A stretch of 64,000 nt of DNA from Branchiostoma lanceolatum (lineage: Eukaryota > Chordata > Leptocardii > Amphioxiformes > Branchiostomatidae): positions 6,267,501 to 6,331,500 of the forward strand of contig NC_089726.1 in NCBI RefSeq assembly GCF_035083965.1. The letters are read 5' to 3'. How positions within the stretch are numbered: the stretch's first letter is position 1; each line of letters begins with the position of its first letter. Positions 33,401-47,829 of this stretch are shown piece by piece. Both the position numbers and the translations under genes were made by a program. Under the pieces are notes generated by a model. That model worked only from the letters and a program-made list of their open reading frames with translations. It was not told the DNA's origin and did not search any database.

Positions 33401-36400
33401 CTTCCAATCGTTGCTCTTATCGGGCTCGGTGCGCCTTCTCGACCTCTACACTCGATAACAGCAATCCGATACTTTTATTTTGTTTATGCCTGGGGATCCT
33501 GGGATCGGGAAGGACTGGTCCCTTCCAGTGATTTCAGCTACAGCTGGACGTGTGAGCCTGTTAGACTGCCAGATCCAGGTATAAGCCAGTTGTCTGCAGC
33601 TGTTTTTTTCACCAACCTACTAACCGTTCAACATTATATCAGTTGTAGGTATAATTGATGAGAAAATACTATATTTCCATAGTGGTAAATGATAAGAATT
33701 TTTTATTCTTGTGGCTTTTGGAAATCAAGTAAATGCTGACAGTATTACACATAAGTCATGCAAATATGGGCGTCATTTACATAATTTATGAGGAAATACT
33801 ATAGCCTTCTCTGATAACAACTTGTGTTGTTTTGGTAGAGAAGATGATCAACTGATACAATTTATGTACATGAGGACCTTATTTGAATGATCAATGAGAA
33901 ACATTCCTGATCTGTTACTCGAAAATGTTATAATCATTTGATAGAGGTTTGTGGTCGTTGAACACCGCTCTTCTTTCAAGCCCTCTTCAGCACAACGTCA
34001 GCCTGCGCCTCTCTTTTTGGCCGTATCTCGGAGTTGGCACCTGGACATATTCGTCTGCGTAGCACCAATGGGCGCATTCTAAACGCCACCTTCGTAGTCA
34101 CTTTTGAGGTCACAGCGATCGGCCGTGAGCCTGCGTATGCCTCCATGTATATCCACACCCCGGAAGTATTATGGACACGATGGAGTTTCACGATCAAGTG
34201 AGAAATTACGTTGCTAACATTCGTAAAGTCTTTGTCATTTCTAACGGCGTCAAACGTTTTTAACATAAGAATATTGGAATATTACTTTTACAGAACAGAA
34301 CAAATGTTCGATTTTGTTATTGCTCTAAATTAGCATCGGGGATTTTTATACTTCTAGTTTCCTATCTTACCACATCGAAGATTAATACTGCGTGTATATT
34401 ACTTAAACTTAAAAGCATGATTAGTGGCGCAGGATACACTAAAGCTTAAATGGTTAAAAGCGCAAGCCGGTGTGTATTGTTGCAATTGATGAGCAGGGTA
34501 ATGGCTCACCAGCTAGGATCTATAAAAAGATATGGCTGTTTATATTTCACCTCAGATGTTACCAAAACTGCATCCCAGAAATGTTCAACGTACAGGAGAT
34601 GTTACACCTTGAAGCACGATACAGTACTAGACGTCGACAGGAGTGGAGCATAGTTGAGGCACCAATTGAATTCCCAGGCCTTGACTGGACTAACAACGTC
34701 ACCGAACTGTCGGAGAGAGTGTTAAAAGTACGAGGAGGCGTCTTTCAGGTAAATAAATTAAGGGCCTTTGTTTGGTAGTATGGCTAGGGGTCATCATTGA
34801 TTCATATCCATCTATTCGATCGCATCTATCATCTGTTATGGAAAAAGTAATGAATCACAATACATCGAACGTCATTTTACAGATTTGTCATCCACCTGGT
34901 AGTCTTGCTTCGAGCTATTGGATGAAGGGGCTGTCATAAAATACGCATGCGTTTGTTTTGCCATCTGTCGAGCGCGTTCATGTTATTTTGCAGGAGTATG
35001 GGTACCTTTCTATGAACACAGCTCTATTGCATCTTTAACTTCAGCTCGTCTATTGGGTCAGTTTTCTTTAAGACAATCAAATGCAGTTCATTACGTGGCG
35101 TAGCTTGAATTGCCCTTAATGCTTAGCGATTTTTCTTATACGTAATCATTCCACCATAGGTACGCGGATACTACACAGTCAGGGCTACTAGCTTCGAGAA
35201 CCCCACCGACCCAGTTGTGACTGAGTATAGATTCAGGGTTCCTAGTCCTCCGACTCTGAAATCCGGTCGATACACCATCTACGAACTTCCTCCGCATGTT
35301 TGCTACATCAGCCCCACTGATGGAAGGTCTTTGGCCAGTAAATTCTGCATCATATGCGAAGGTAAGATCCGCCTTCGAATCGAAAGCACTCAACTTATAT
35401 CCTTCCTGGTGCAGGGCGAACCAAGATGTAGTGGGAAGTAGAACCAGTCTGCATTACCCCAGGAAGTTGAAAACTTTAACTACGTTCAATTTATAGCTTT
35501 GGGCATTTGTTGTTCTTTCAGAGTTTCTGGACGAAAACAGACCAGTTTACTATGAGATGAAGTACCGCTTTGTACCAAATGGAGTGGACATCGCGTCATC
35601 TTATCCTCCGTCCAAGAGTGGTATCGAAATGGAGGTCTTTCGTGGTTGGGTAAGTATTACATATAGAGAGTGAGCAAAATAGACATGCTGTTTATGATGC
35701 CGTTCTGTAACACATCTTAATCAATGTGATCCTATTATCAATAAAAAGTACTGATTGGCACTTCCAATGTTCTGTCTTTCCCGTGAATGGTTAGGTTGCA
35801 CAAAGTCTAATGATTGACCTGCCTGTTGGAAACATCACCATAGAGATCCGAGTCTTTACCTTTGATGGTCTGCAAACTGACTGGGCTTCCCCGCCACTGC
35901 AGGTCAGTAGAATCTGCAAAGAATCGGAGTAACAATTAGAGACTACAGAAACAAACTATGTCCACTCCGATATGAATATGTGAATAGTAGGACAAATTTA
36001 CTCTTGGAAACACCTATAGTGAAGAATACATTATACCTTCATCAGTAATTATCACGAAGGTGATCTTCCAGCGATGTGGTATCGTGGAATGTTGAATCCA
36101 TCGCTATAAATGATTAAATCGTGCTCTCATCATGTACTTTCGTGCTCTTGTGCAAAAACTGAAAGCTATACTTTGTGTTAATGTGAGACACGATGTACCA
36201 TATTTTTCTGCAGATATTGCCTGCAACAATGGATGACGTGAGTGAATATGCGTCGATGTTCTTCGACTATCCAAAGGGACCGTTCTTCTACCAGCTTTCC
36301 TTGGGACAAAAGACAAACGCCTTTTTGACTTCTGTCGCTGTGGCTGCGAATATTGCCAACCTGGCAAACAACGGAGAGGATGTCATTGGGGTATTGATAC

Positions 36401-39400
36401 TTTCGACTACGTTAAACTTGAGATATGCAGATCTAGCTGCATCAATAAAGAAAGTAGAAAATCTAGTGGAATGTGAGTCGTAGACCACCAGTGTACATGC
36501 ATTATCCTTATGCGATATCATGTATCGTTTACAGCTTGTAGACCTGGTTATGGACGCAATGGAAAAAGTTGACATAAATGATTTTGACATGGTCAAAGGA
36601 GTATCAACTACCATTTTATTGCTCTCCGCCGTACCACATTACGTGTCAGCAACATCTCAGGTTGGTATTTTTCATGTATGCATCAAATATTCGCTAAAGA
36701 AAGTGTGGACATAACAAGCTTGATACAATTGAAATGATTTTACTAAGTTTGGTATAATGTCAGCCTAACCTGTCCTTTTTGAACGTATTGGTATTTAGGT
36801 GAACCTGGCTTCTACAGTCAATTTATCTCTATTAACCCAGTTTAATATTCTTGATGATTTGTATCCTTTTGAAAGGTACAAGGGGCATCATCTCTCAAAG
36901 TGGCCTTTGAGACGACAAGAAAGCTGTCAGGAAACTGGCAAGGGAATAGGTCCGTGCTTTCCGTGGATGACGTGGACAACGCCGTGGTGCTCATGTTTAC
37001 TGGTACCGCCATAAAAAAACCTGCAAAGGAAGCTTCATGATTTTTTGGTTCAAACATCATCATCATGTTTGTTACTCGTTTAACAATTTACTATCGTCGT
37101 TTAAGCAAAGGGGCTCCATATTTTTACAATGTCATTCTGTTTAATCTGAGTACCATACAGCCCTAAGTAACGGAGATTCTAAAAAGCTGAAACAATGCGT
37201 TTCATTGTATCTAACAAGTGCCTGTATTCTTCAGGATCAGCCAAGCTGCTCGAAGCTTCAGAAACTATGGCTCGTTCCGAATTCAGTGATGGAAACAGCT
37301 ACTCCAGCAATTTAGAAGCGGTATTTCAACTTACATTCTATTAAAAATTTTAACGTTGTTAGTCTGATAGATAATCTGGTCATTTCGAAAACCATGTTTC
37401 CAAGAGTGATATTTGATAGACACTGCCCTCAGTACCCGGTGCCTACTTTGCAATATTCAGCTTAGTGGAATGTGAGAAACGACATTCTACCCCTGATCAT
37501 TTGTATAATCAAAAGTCATTCACCAACTAATCGTGCATTGCTTTCTAGAACAAGAGAAGTACAAGCATCCTCTTTGAGGCGCTGGATGTGCTTGATGACA
37601 TCTATTTGAATCCGGTTAAGAAAGACGTCATGGGGAACAAAAACTTTACGCACTTGTCCATGCCTAAGGTATGAACAGATCATTGTATTGGAGTAAATAT
37701 TATCGACTCAAAATTTTATCTTGCCTTTGATGGAACCGAACTATAGGTTGACAACTTTTTAAAGTACGGACTTTGTTTGGAACGTAGAATGATGAACTGC
37801 AATGTGAAAACTTTCCAGGAACACAATTGGTATGATACATCCAAAATAACTTTTGTGACATTATCACAGGTGCACCTTACCGTGCAGCCTGAGATTGCCG
37901 ATGACTCCTCAGAGAAGCTGTATATAGCTCCAGGTGGGAGCGACTCACTCATCAGGGTTCCCTCCTTCTCATCACTGATGGAGGCGGGGTGCCCGGAGGG
38001 ACAGAATGTAGGGATACAGGTAGGCATTTAACAGGCATTAGTGGATCATTTTAGGTGTTGGAGGAGCAAGACAGCCTTTTCAAAAATTATCAATAGCTAT
38101 AACCTTGATGATATACAATGACAAATCTTTGCTTCGAAACAACATAGTGGTACATGCATGGCCATCTGATGAGCTTTCTTCACGTCATGAACGCATGCAA
38201 TATGAATACGGTTCAATTCACATAGGTCAGGTGAAGACTTACTGAATCCTCTAAGCAACAAACATTACAAGTAGGCACTCTTGTCGAAAAAAAACACTAC
38301 ACTATAACGTAAAGTAAAAATATAGATACAATTTTTTATTTCTTGACTGTAGTTCCTGGAATCCGACTTCAACCCGTTCGAGTACTCCAACAATTCCCGG
38401 AACATCCAGGCCGACGTCATGGGTCTTGCTGTAAAATGTGGCAACACCACCCTTCCTGTGTCCGGTTTGACGGATCCCATCGACATTTTGTCGCGGAGAG
38501 AAGATCACAGCCTGAACGGGTCCATGTACACGTTTGCTGGGTCTGCAGCCTTAGTAAAAGCACAGGTTTGTTAATTTATGTTGATATAGAAACAGCATTT
38601 ACATCAATGTTTGTTGAATAACCGATGAGGTAAAAGCTGACGAAATATATGAACTAATTGCAGGTGTTCGCGTTTCACGTCAAGAAGACAACGTCGTCTC
38701 TGTCCTTCGTGGTAGACGTCAACACCACCGCGTTTCCACATCCAGTCACCTTGTTGCTCCGGAAAGGGGCGCCCCCAACCACCGCTGCATATAACTGGAC
38801 CACCACCCTGCCACTTTCCGAAGACCAATTGTTCTCCATACCATGGAGAGACAACACCTCACTAAACTCCGACCCTTATCAGTGGATGCTGCCGACAGAA
38901 GACATCAATTTCTCTCCTTTTGATGTGGGAAACATGACAGATTATTACATCGGTACAATTCAAAAATTAGTATCTATTTTGATTATTACTAATCTGAGAA
39001 GTGATTTGATACAAAGCCGGGGCGGTAGTGTTGAATATCATTGTATCTTCTTACACTAAACAGTGTGAAATTTCATACATTTTTGTTTGTATTACAGGGA
39101 TAGAATTTGCTTCTACTGCCAACGGGTACAGCAATGACAACATCACCTTTACTTTACACGTTTTCGAGACCTCATGTGTCTATTTTGCCGAAGGCGACGC
39201 ACATCTGTGGCATAGTGAAGGTTGCAAAGTAAGTCAACTATCGCTGCCAATTCGTCCTGTGCGTTTATAATGAAATATTATGTTCAATTATGAAAGCTGT
39301 ACTGTACTGTCAAAGCTAGTACAGTCTTATTGTGCACCATAATCAGTAAAATAGTTACTAGTGAGTCTAACATTAAATGACGAGAACATAATCCAAAAGG

Positions 39401-42400
39401 ATATCCGGACACCACACCAAAGACAACAATTCCACACAAGTCACAAAAGAGGTCCTATATATGACATCATATAAGCGAAGAAATGGACAAGATAATTTAA
39501 AGACATGCATTGCTTTCCATGTGTTGATCTATTACTTAAGATTGTTCTTAGATACAGCATCATTGAGACTGAATATGACGTTTTATATTCATATCTTAAA
39601 TCCCAATGAACTACAGGTCGGTTTGCTGTCAAATCTGACTCATATCCACTGCCAGTGCGACCACCTGACCAAGTTCTCCGGTTTTGTGGCGCCAAACCCC
39701 CTCAATATCCAGGAGGCACTGTCGGCCAATGTTCTGGAAAACCCGGCAGGTCTCATTCTGGTACTCGTTGTGTTCTCGTCCTACTTACTAGGCGTACTCT
39801 GGGCAAGGAAAGCAGATAGGAAAGACCTGACTAAGGTACAAATATGTTGCATCATTCAAGGAACGTTTACACTGCAAATACACCATCCAATGCCGTTGGG
39901 AAGATAGTTATACCGATGATGACTGTGTTAAAACGTTCAGAATTCATATTTTCGAGGATCTTTAGTTAATATGTATTTTTGTATTTTCTTGTCTTGTAAG
40001 GCCGGAGTGGGACTCCTTCCTGGCCACAAGCTCAACCCTTGTCGGGACTGTCAGTATCTCATCACTGTTTACACCGGTTTCCGGGGCAACGCGGGAACAA
40101 CTGCCGAGGTACGTTTTTTTCTAGCGTGTTGCAGCCGCGATGTTGGTCGCACTTCTTCGCATCTGTAGTCCGATTAAGTAGGATCAAAGTCATTTTAAGC
40201 ATATAACAAAAGAATAGCAAAACAGGTGTTTGCAAGGTCTCTACCATTTCTCTACGTAAGAAAAGAAAGGGGGAGAGAGAGAGAGACATATAATTGGAAG
40301 TTCCCCCCCCAGCCTTGACTTCTCCAAGGAAATGTAACAATTTCCCTGTGGAACTTTTGCCTAAAGTCAATTGTCATTATTCTCATTTGCGCGATGCAGG
40401 TTTCCCTGATCCTCCACGGGTTTCACGGAGAAAGCCTTCCCATCACGCTGAGGGACCCAGGCCGGTTTCTGTTCGAGAAGGGGAGTGTGGACTCCTTCCT
40501 GGTGTCAACAGATCAGCCGCTAGGTGGCCTGACTCATCTTCAGGTCTGGCACAACAACGCAGGCTATAGTCCTTCCTGGTAAGTAAGAAATTCTAGCATT
40601 CTTACAATTATTAACAATTAGCCTGTTTTGACTAACCCTTAGCCTACCACCCTTCATAAGACACCAAAATGAGGTATGCAATAAGCAATGCCAAAAATTA
40701 TATGTCTTTCTCATATTCCTCCGATATCCGAAAATCCTGCATAAACAAAGGCCAGGGTAAATGTCCTCTGGCTTTTTTCGTACAGGTTCCTCAGCCAAGT
40801 TGTTGTTGTCAACAAAGCAACAAACGTCACCACGTACTTCCTCTGTAACAGGTGAGCTGTGGCCATGCCTTTGTCGACATGTCGTTTTCTGTATCGTTTA
40901 TTCTTTAAACGCCAGAAGAAGGTGGATCGATGTTGATGTTTTTGTTACATGTTGGCTACCAGATGGTTGGCCATCGACGAGGAAGACGGTAAGATCGAGC
41001 GTGCCGTCCCCTCTGCGGGCCCGGACGAAATGACCAAATTCCGTAATATTTTTCTGGCAAAAAGTGCCAGGTAAGTGATTGGTCTTTATTCATTAAATTC
41101 TTTCTGTAATACTACATAGTTATTAGATCATAGAAGAAAGTTAATTTTCTCTATTGGTCAACTGCCCTCACTGAATGCACTGGATGCACGTAGAGAACAT
41201 GGAAGGCTTCCTTTGTAAGAATTACCAAGGCTCTTTAATTTGAATATTTAAACAGTTATTGTATGCATCACACCAAATTTGATGCACATTCATATTCGGC
41301 TGCATCGCATTAAATTTGTTCCCTTCAGGGACATGAACGATGGCCACCTGTGGTTCTCTGTTGCCGGCCGCCCGGCACGGAGCCCCTTCACCCGAGTCCA
41401 GCGCCTGTCCTGCTGCCTGACGCTGCTCTACAGCACCATGCTCACCAACATCATGTTCTTCGGCCGCGGGGACGACTTCGATCCTCCTGAGCCGCTCAGG
41501 ATAGCAGGGCTGGAAATCAAGCCGCCGATTTCTCTCCCTCAGGTAAAAACTACAGCAAGACGTACTGATACACTAGATCATGGCATTCAGCCAAAATATG
41601 TTTCTCTTTTGATTTGCTCTATGAGTAGTTTTATTTCTATTAAGTCATAGGTAGTCATCTAAACATACGCATTTTCTCATAGGGAATGGTAATTCAAAGA
41701 GCATAATTGAATTGTTGTAGCAACTATTCCTAGGTAATGCCTTTTGTTTTCTTAACGTTAGTTGATGATCGGGATACAAAGTGCGGTCATCATCATGCCA
41801 GCCAATCTGCTCATCGTCTTCTTGTTCCGTCAGTCAGACAAAAAGGGTCAGAAGTGTGAATCTAAAGATGCGAATAAACGGCCATTAACAGAAGGTCAGG
41901 GAACTAACAAAGACGGTTTTCAACAAAATACAAATAAAATTAAGACCGGGCCAGGGAGTCATGAGTTGTATCTGAAAATTAAAAGCGCTTATAAGGTTCA
42001 AACTTCTCGGCGTGCCGTGGTTGACAACAAACTCCGAGCCGTAAAGCTGGTATCAGAACAGAGCCACCGTCCTCTCAGCGATGACTATGTTCATCACGAA
42101 GAGGATTCTTCAGATCGAAAATGCCATGTGTCTCGGTGGGCTGCCTTGGCTGGTGAGCTACCTATCTTTTCAACAATAGTCTACATGTAGCAACTTAGAT
42201 TGACTGATAATTGTTAGGTAAACATCGGATGACACAGAATTTGATGCTGAGTTATGTATTCCATTTCCAGGTTGGTGTCTTGTGTTCAGCGGGAGTTTTG
42301 TGGCCGCCTTCTTTACGGTCCTTTACACGTTAAGCTTTGGACGGCAGAAAGCTGAGGCCTGGGTCTTCACCTTCGTGACATCATTTTTCACCGACCTGTT

Positions 42401-45400
42401 TCTTGTGCAACCCATCAAGTTGATCATGGTGGCAATTCTGTTTGCCCTTCTTGCTAAGGTATGTTTTCGGAGGGAGGAGTCACTGGCATCAAACATATTT
42501 GAGACTACACACTATACAAAGGTAAGAAATAATGCTGAAAAGCAGACAGATTTTCATATCCCCCTTCTCTGTATTACCCAAAACCCAGAAACCAGTGGAA
42601 GATGAGGACCCTCCCCCATCCTCACCAGCAGATGACGAGGAATACATACACAGCGGTGTTAAGGTAACCTCGTTATTACTTTAGCCTCCAAATGTACTGG
42701 CCAGAAAGTCACTTAGATCTGTTGGTTGATGTGGTTTACATTTTAAGAATCGCCTAGAATGTAACTTAAATTCCGTATCTATTAATTTGCTGACGCGTTC
42801 CGAAAACGTCTTCATAAACGCCAGCAAATGTCTATTTGTGTGAATTTCTGTTGGTTTAAGAAAGATTCTTACACATGCTAGGAGGATGAAAGGACTTCCC
42901 AAAAGAGTTTGGGAACAGCAACTGGTTGGCTGCGATACGTTGGTGGAGGAGGAACCAGTCATCGTCGATATGCAAGTAGCCTCTGTTTCTTTTTAAATAT
43001 GGTTATATGGTTATAATGACAATTTACATGAAATTGTGATGTAAGTTAGCCAGTGCATCACACTAGCTGATGTTGAACTGTCACACAAAGTGTGTCATTC
43101 TTTCATATACGATGTAGTCTGTCGACACCCAAACTTCATCAGCACCTCCAGACCCATCCATGCTCGCAGAACAAAGAGCCAAGAGTGAAAAGAAACGTAG
43201 AAGACGGAACGCAGTGATGGAAGTTGTCGGCATAGGTTTGTTCGTTGCGGTCATCATGCTGACAGCGTATGGAGAGAGAAGTCCTATCGCGTTCCACATG
43301 ACACAGAATGTGCAAGGACTGACCCAGGGGGCCACAGGCGTAAGTCGTGCGAATGCATTTCTATTGTGATATTAATACATGACCTGACTTTCAAGCGCAA
43401 GAGAAGTATTAGGCATATCTCATTTGTTTTGTTTTTAGGTCAATGATATCCCGTCATTCTGGACATGGATCACAGACGGTTTGGTTCCGGCCACCCACAC
43501 TGCACTGCGGTATAACGGAAGAGCCAGCCCCGTTGAGCTGGTGTTGGACGATATGTTGACTCATCCGGTGGGTGCAGTAAGGCTGAGACAAGTCCGACTC
43601 AAACCAGGTCTGTTATGTGTTTTTGTTGTTGTGTTGCTTTGTTTTGCTTCGACAGATCATCTCTACATTCCTGACACCAACCAAAAAACGCCAAAAGCAA
43701 TTGAAACATTATGCCAAAACTGATTTTGAAGAGATTTGAAGATACAAACTATCCCCACTTGAACCAACTCAGGAGAGCGCTGTGAGGTGCCAGAGAAAAT
43801 GAGACCGCTCACATCGCGCTGTCAGGCAGACTTCACATTCCTCCTGGCTGACTCAGAGAATTACACCAAGGTAAGCTGTATTCTGCACAATACATGGCAC
43901 GTGTGTGATCAAGGATTAACGTCTTTAGTTGTCGAATAAATATGTGCCCAGGGTTTTCAACTCCCTGGCCATTTGAAACGTGAACGCATGTTGATAATTC
44001 AACAGTTGGACTAAACGATATTAGCAGCATGAGTAGACCGTTATTCCTAAGCAGAATGGCGATTAAACCAGAAGCAAATAGAATTATTTCACGTCTAGTT
44101 GTTTTTCACGCTGCATCTTTTGCTATCTAATAAATGTAGGCATGGGTTCCCATCAACGACACCATGCAGGACATGAACGTCTTCATTAATACGTCAACTC
44201 CGTCGTCATATACGGTCACCAGTGACATTGTCGCCTCAGGGATGGGTCATCCTTGGAATTATACATTTGCATCCCTGTCCAATGGTATACAGTAATGTTC
44301 ATGTTATCAAGATTTCAAGTACGCTGGCTTTGAAGTTCCTTTCAGTGCAATGTGATTATCTAAACAAGAGTCTGAAAGGTGCACAAAGTCCAACAAAATA
44401 AACTAGATACTAAAGATTATATTGTTGTCTGTTTGCATGTGATTTATAGTCTGTGACATCTGCATGCATTTTAGGTAATAAAGTGAGGCCGTTCCGGTCT
44501 GAGTTATGCACTTTCTCAGACCAGATGTTCGATGCTTAAAAATCCCAGTTTAAGGGATTTTAGTATGATATTATCTACTGTGCATTAGATTTTCCATACT
44601 TCGGAGAACATAGCACGTACTTGAGCGGTGGTTACCAAACAACTTTGGGGACCTCCAGTGAAGCAAGTCTGACTACGGCTACCTACCTTCAACACCATCA
44701 ATGGCTGGACCAACAGACCCGTGCAGTCTTTGTGGAGTTAATTCTCTACAATCCACACGCAAACCTGTTTTCCGTTGTTACTGTGGTTGTAGAATTTACT
44801 ACTTCAGGAGCTGCCGACACAAGTTCGGAGGTTGTAACCTTGACACTGGTTCAACATGAAGCCATCTTGCTTCTCACACTTCGAGTGACATTGGCGCTGT
44901 TTCTTCTGTTTTTCCTGCTAAGAGAAGGTAAGAATCAATACAAATTCGCATATATGCATATTCAGATTGATGGGTTTGAACAATATCATTCAAGCAAAGT
45001 ATGCTTTTAAATTCTACGAGCACACTTTAACAGTATAGTAACTTCTCATATATTTTCGCCACCAGGTAAGAGTCTATTGTCACGGCCAGTTGAGTATCTG
45101 AGCGAGTTCTGGAGCTGGGTGGAAGTTTTGATCATCACCATTGGCTTCTCCACCTTGGGCGTCTACTTTAAGGCACAAGGCATCATTGACGAGGTGACAG
45201 AGAAACGGCAATCAGGCAGCACTTCTTTCGAAGAGTACAAAAGTGCAGCCGGTTGGTTCCAAGTCTACACCTACCTACTTGGAATTCTCATCTGCTGTAC
45301 TACACTCAAGTTCATCCACCTGCTGCGGTTCAACTCACATGTCCAAGCCCTCTCTGTGACGATGAAGAAATCAGCCAAGCCAGTTCTACAGTTCCTCTTC

Positions 45401-45850
45401 GTGGCCAGCATCTTCATGATGGCGTACACTCAAGCGGGAAACCTCGTCTTTGGTGTTAAACTCCAGGGTTATAAGAACATCCAGACCAGCCTACAGAGTC
45501 TCTGCATGATGATGTTGGGAAGTTTTGACTTTGATGAACTGTCAGGAGCTAAGAGTGTTTTAGGTCCTCTGATGTTCTTTTCGTACCAGGCTATGATGCA
45601 GTTTATCCTGCTGAGTATGTTTATGACCATCATCATGGATGTGTACGCAGAAGAGCAACAACCTTCCACTGAGGAAGGTCTACAATTAAGTAAATTTGTG
45701 AAAGAAACCTCGATAGGGATTGTAGATAAATTAAAGGTCGCATCGAAGACCAAACGCCGAGATGCGAAGCAAAATGAAGACAATGTGATAGAACCCGACA
45801 ATGCAAGCAGGTTTTATGGTCTTATAGACGATTTTGGCAAGATGTGGTGA
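30458..45850 (+). CDS. Polycystin-1 family protein (REJ-GAIN/GPS-PLAT-channel, PKDREJ-like; 37 exons, 2,187 aa)
   Basis: Predicted exons: 30458-30485, 30821-30976, 31845-31935, 32081-32165, 32489-32638, 33248-33578, 33981-34197, 34556-34748, 35160-35361, 35522-35649, 35795-35902, 36214-36453, 36535-36660, 36799-36816, 36876-37002, 37235-37320, 37549-37668, 37870-38019, 38353-38565, 38664-38952, 39098-39228, 39617-39835, 40001-40108, 40400-40578, 40786-40851, 40963-41070, 41329-41542, 41762-42152, 42271-42458, 42589-42663, 42882-42975, 43143-43339, 43439-43607, 43773-43870, 44140-44284, 44589-44927, 45066-45850. The total is 6,564 nt and all phases agree. A signal peptide (about residues 1-24) is joined across intron 1. 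REJ region about 120-800, then GAIN; GPS with CQCDHLT, expected cleavage before Thr1081. The first helix follows, then PLAT (about 1137-1255), ten more predicted helices, the polycystin extracellular domain, and a pore-like LGSFDF (about 2077-2082). No LRR, WSC or lectin domain was seen; order and length resemble PKDREJ/sea urchin REJ proteins. Family role: surface receptor-channel. The 12/13, 14/15 and 31/32 junctions are the least sure. Confidence 0.9.
32656..32745. repeat. (GAAT)n simple repeat
   Basis: Imperfect ATGAATGA units in intron 5 of the polycystin-like gene, just upstream of a family A MITE. Confidence 0.85.
32801..32941. mobile_element. MITE family A copy 10
   Basis: 141 bp, ACTCTCCAAGCAGAGGTTG to the mirrored terminus. 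The arms carry GGGGAAAATTGTGACC and the matching GGCTACAATTTCCCC. It lies in intron 5 of the polycystin-like gene. Confidence 0.8.
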
Positions 45851-46001
45851 ATGAATTGAAGATTCGATTCCGGTAAATCTTAGGATTATAAGTGCTAACA
45901 ATCATAATTGACATGTGTTGCGAATGGTACTCGATTTTACGTCTTCATATCATAAAACGAAAGAGTTTCGTTATTTTGGTCTTGTCCTGTATAAAGTTGA
46001 T

Positions 46002-46007
46002 AATAAA
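46002..46007 (+). terminator. Candidate polyadenylation signal of the polycystin-like gene
   Basis: AATAAA 152 nt after the stop codon. A second AATAAA follows near 46,361. Confidence 0.5.
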
Positions 46008-47527
<1,520 letters not shown>

Positions 47528-47818
47528 TCAACAGCCACAGTAAAAGGTTTTCGTGTTTCTGGCCACGCTGTATGGTTGCCTCATGATCGTACACGTGAGT
47601 GTTGAATAATCATGCCTTTTCATGATGTACCCGCTCTGTATAATGAATTCCCAATAATTGTCTATGGAAACGATTGAAGAAACCATTTCTGCACTTTCAT
47701 TAAGAGTAGAAAATAAATTGAAAACTTGATCATGATATTTCCTTTGCGGCTTGTGGTTGGTTGAAAGTATGTGTTGATGTTTTTCTTTTAAATGTAAAGC
47801 ACATTCCCGGCACATCAC
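47528..47818 (-). pseudogene. Open fragment of unknown protein, paired with a broken copy at 58.7 kb
   Basis: The minus strand is open for 96 codons starting MMCRECALHLKEKHQHILST. The start has the CxxC..H..H look of a zinc-binding loop, but I cannot name a family. A second copy on the opposite strand (58,690-58,935) matches over about 240 bp but has lost the frame. Shared text includes STNHKPQ and TLTCTIM-type codons. It could be a captured exon in a repeat or a lone exon of a gene I cannot join. Confidence 0.35.
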
Positions 47819-47829
47819 CTGTTTCCTTT

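Noticed and set aside
34458-34555. Longer exon 8 starting upstream
   Set aside because: The frame is open, but only the acceptor at 34,555 gives the right phase and the conserved FTIK-CYQNC join.
34994-35036. Extra exon of the polycystin-like gene after a TTTTGCAG acceptor
   Set aside because: The in-frame translation stops after 14 codons with no donor. Skipping it keeps the phase between exons 8 and 9.
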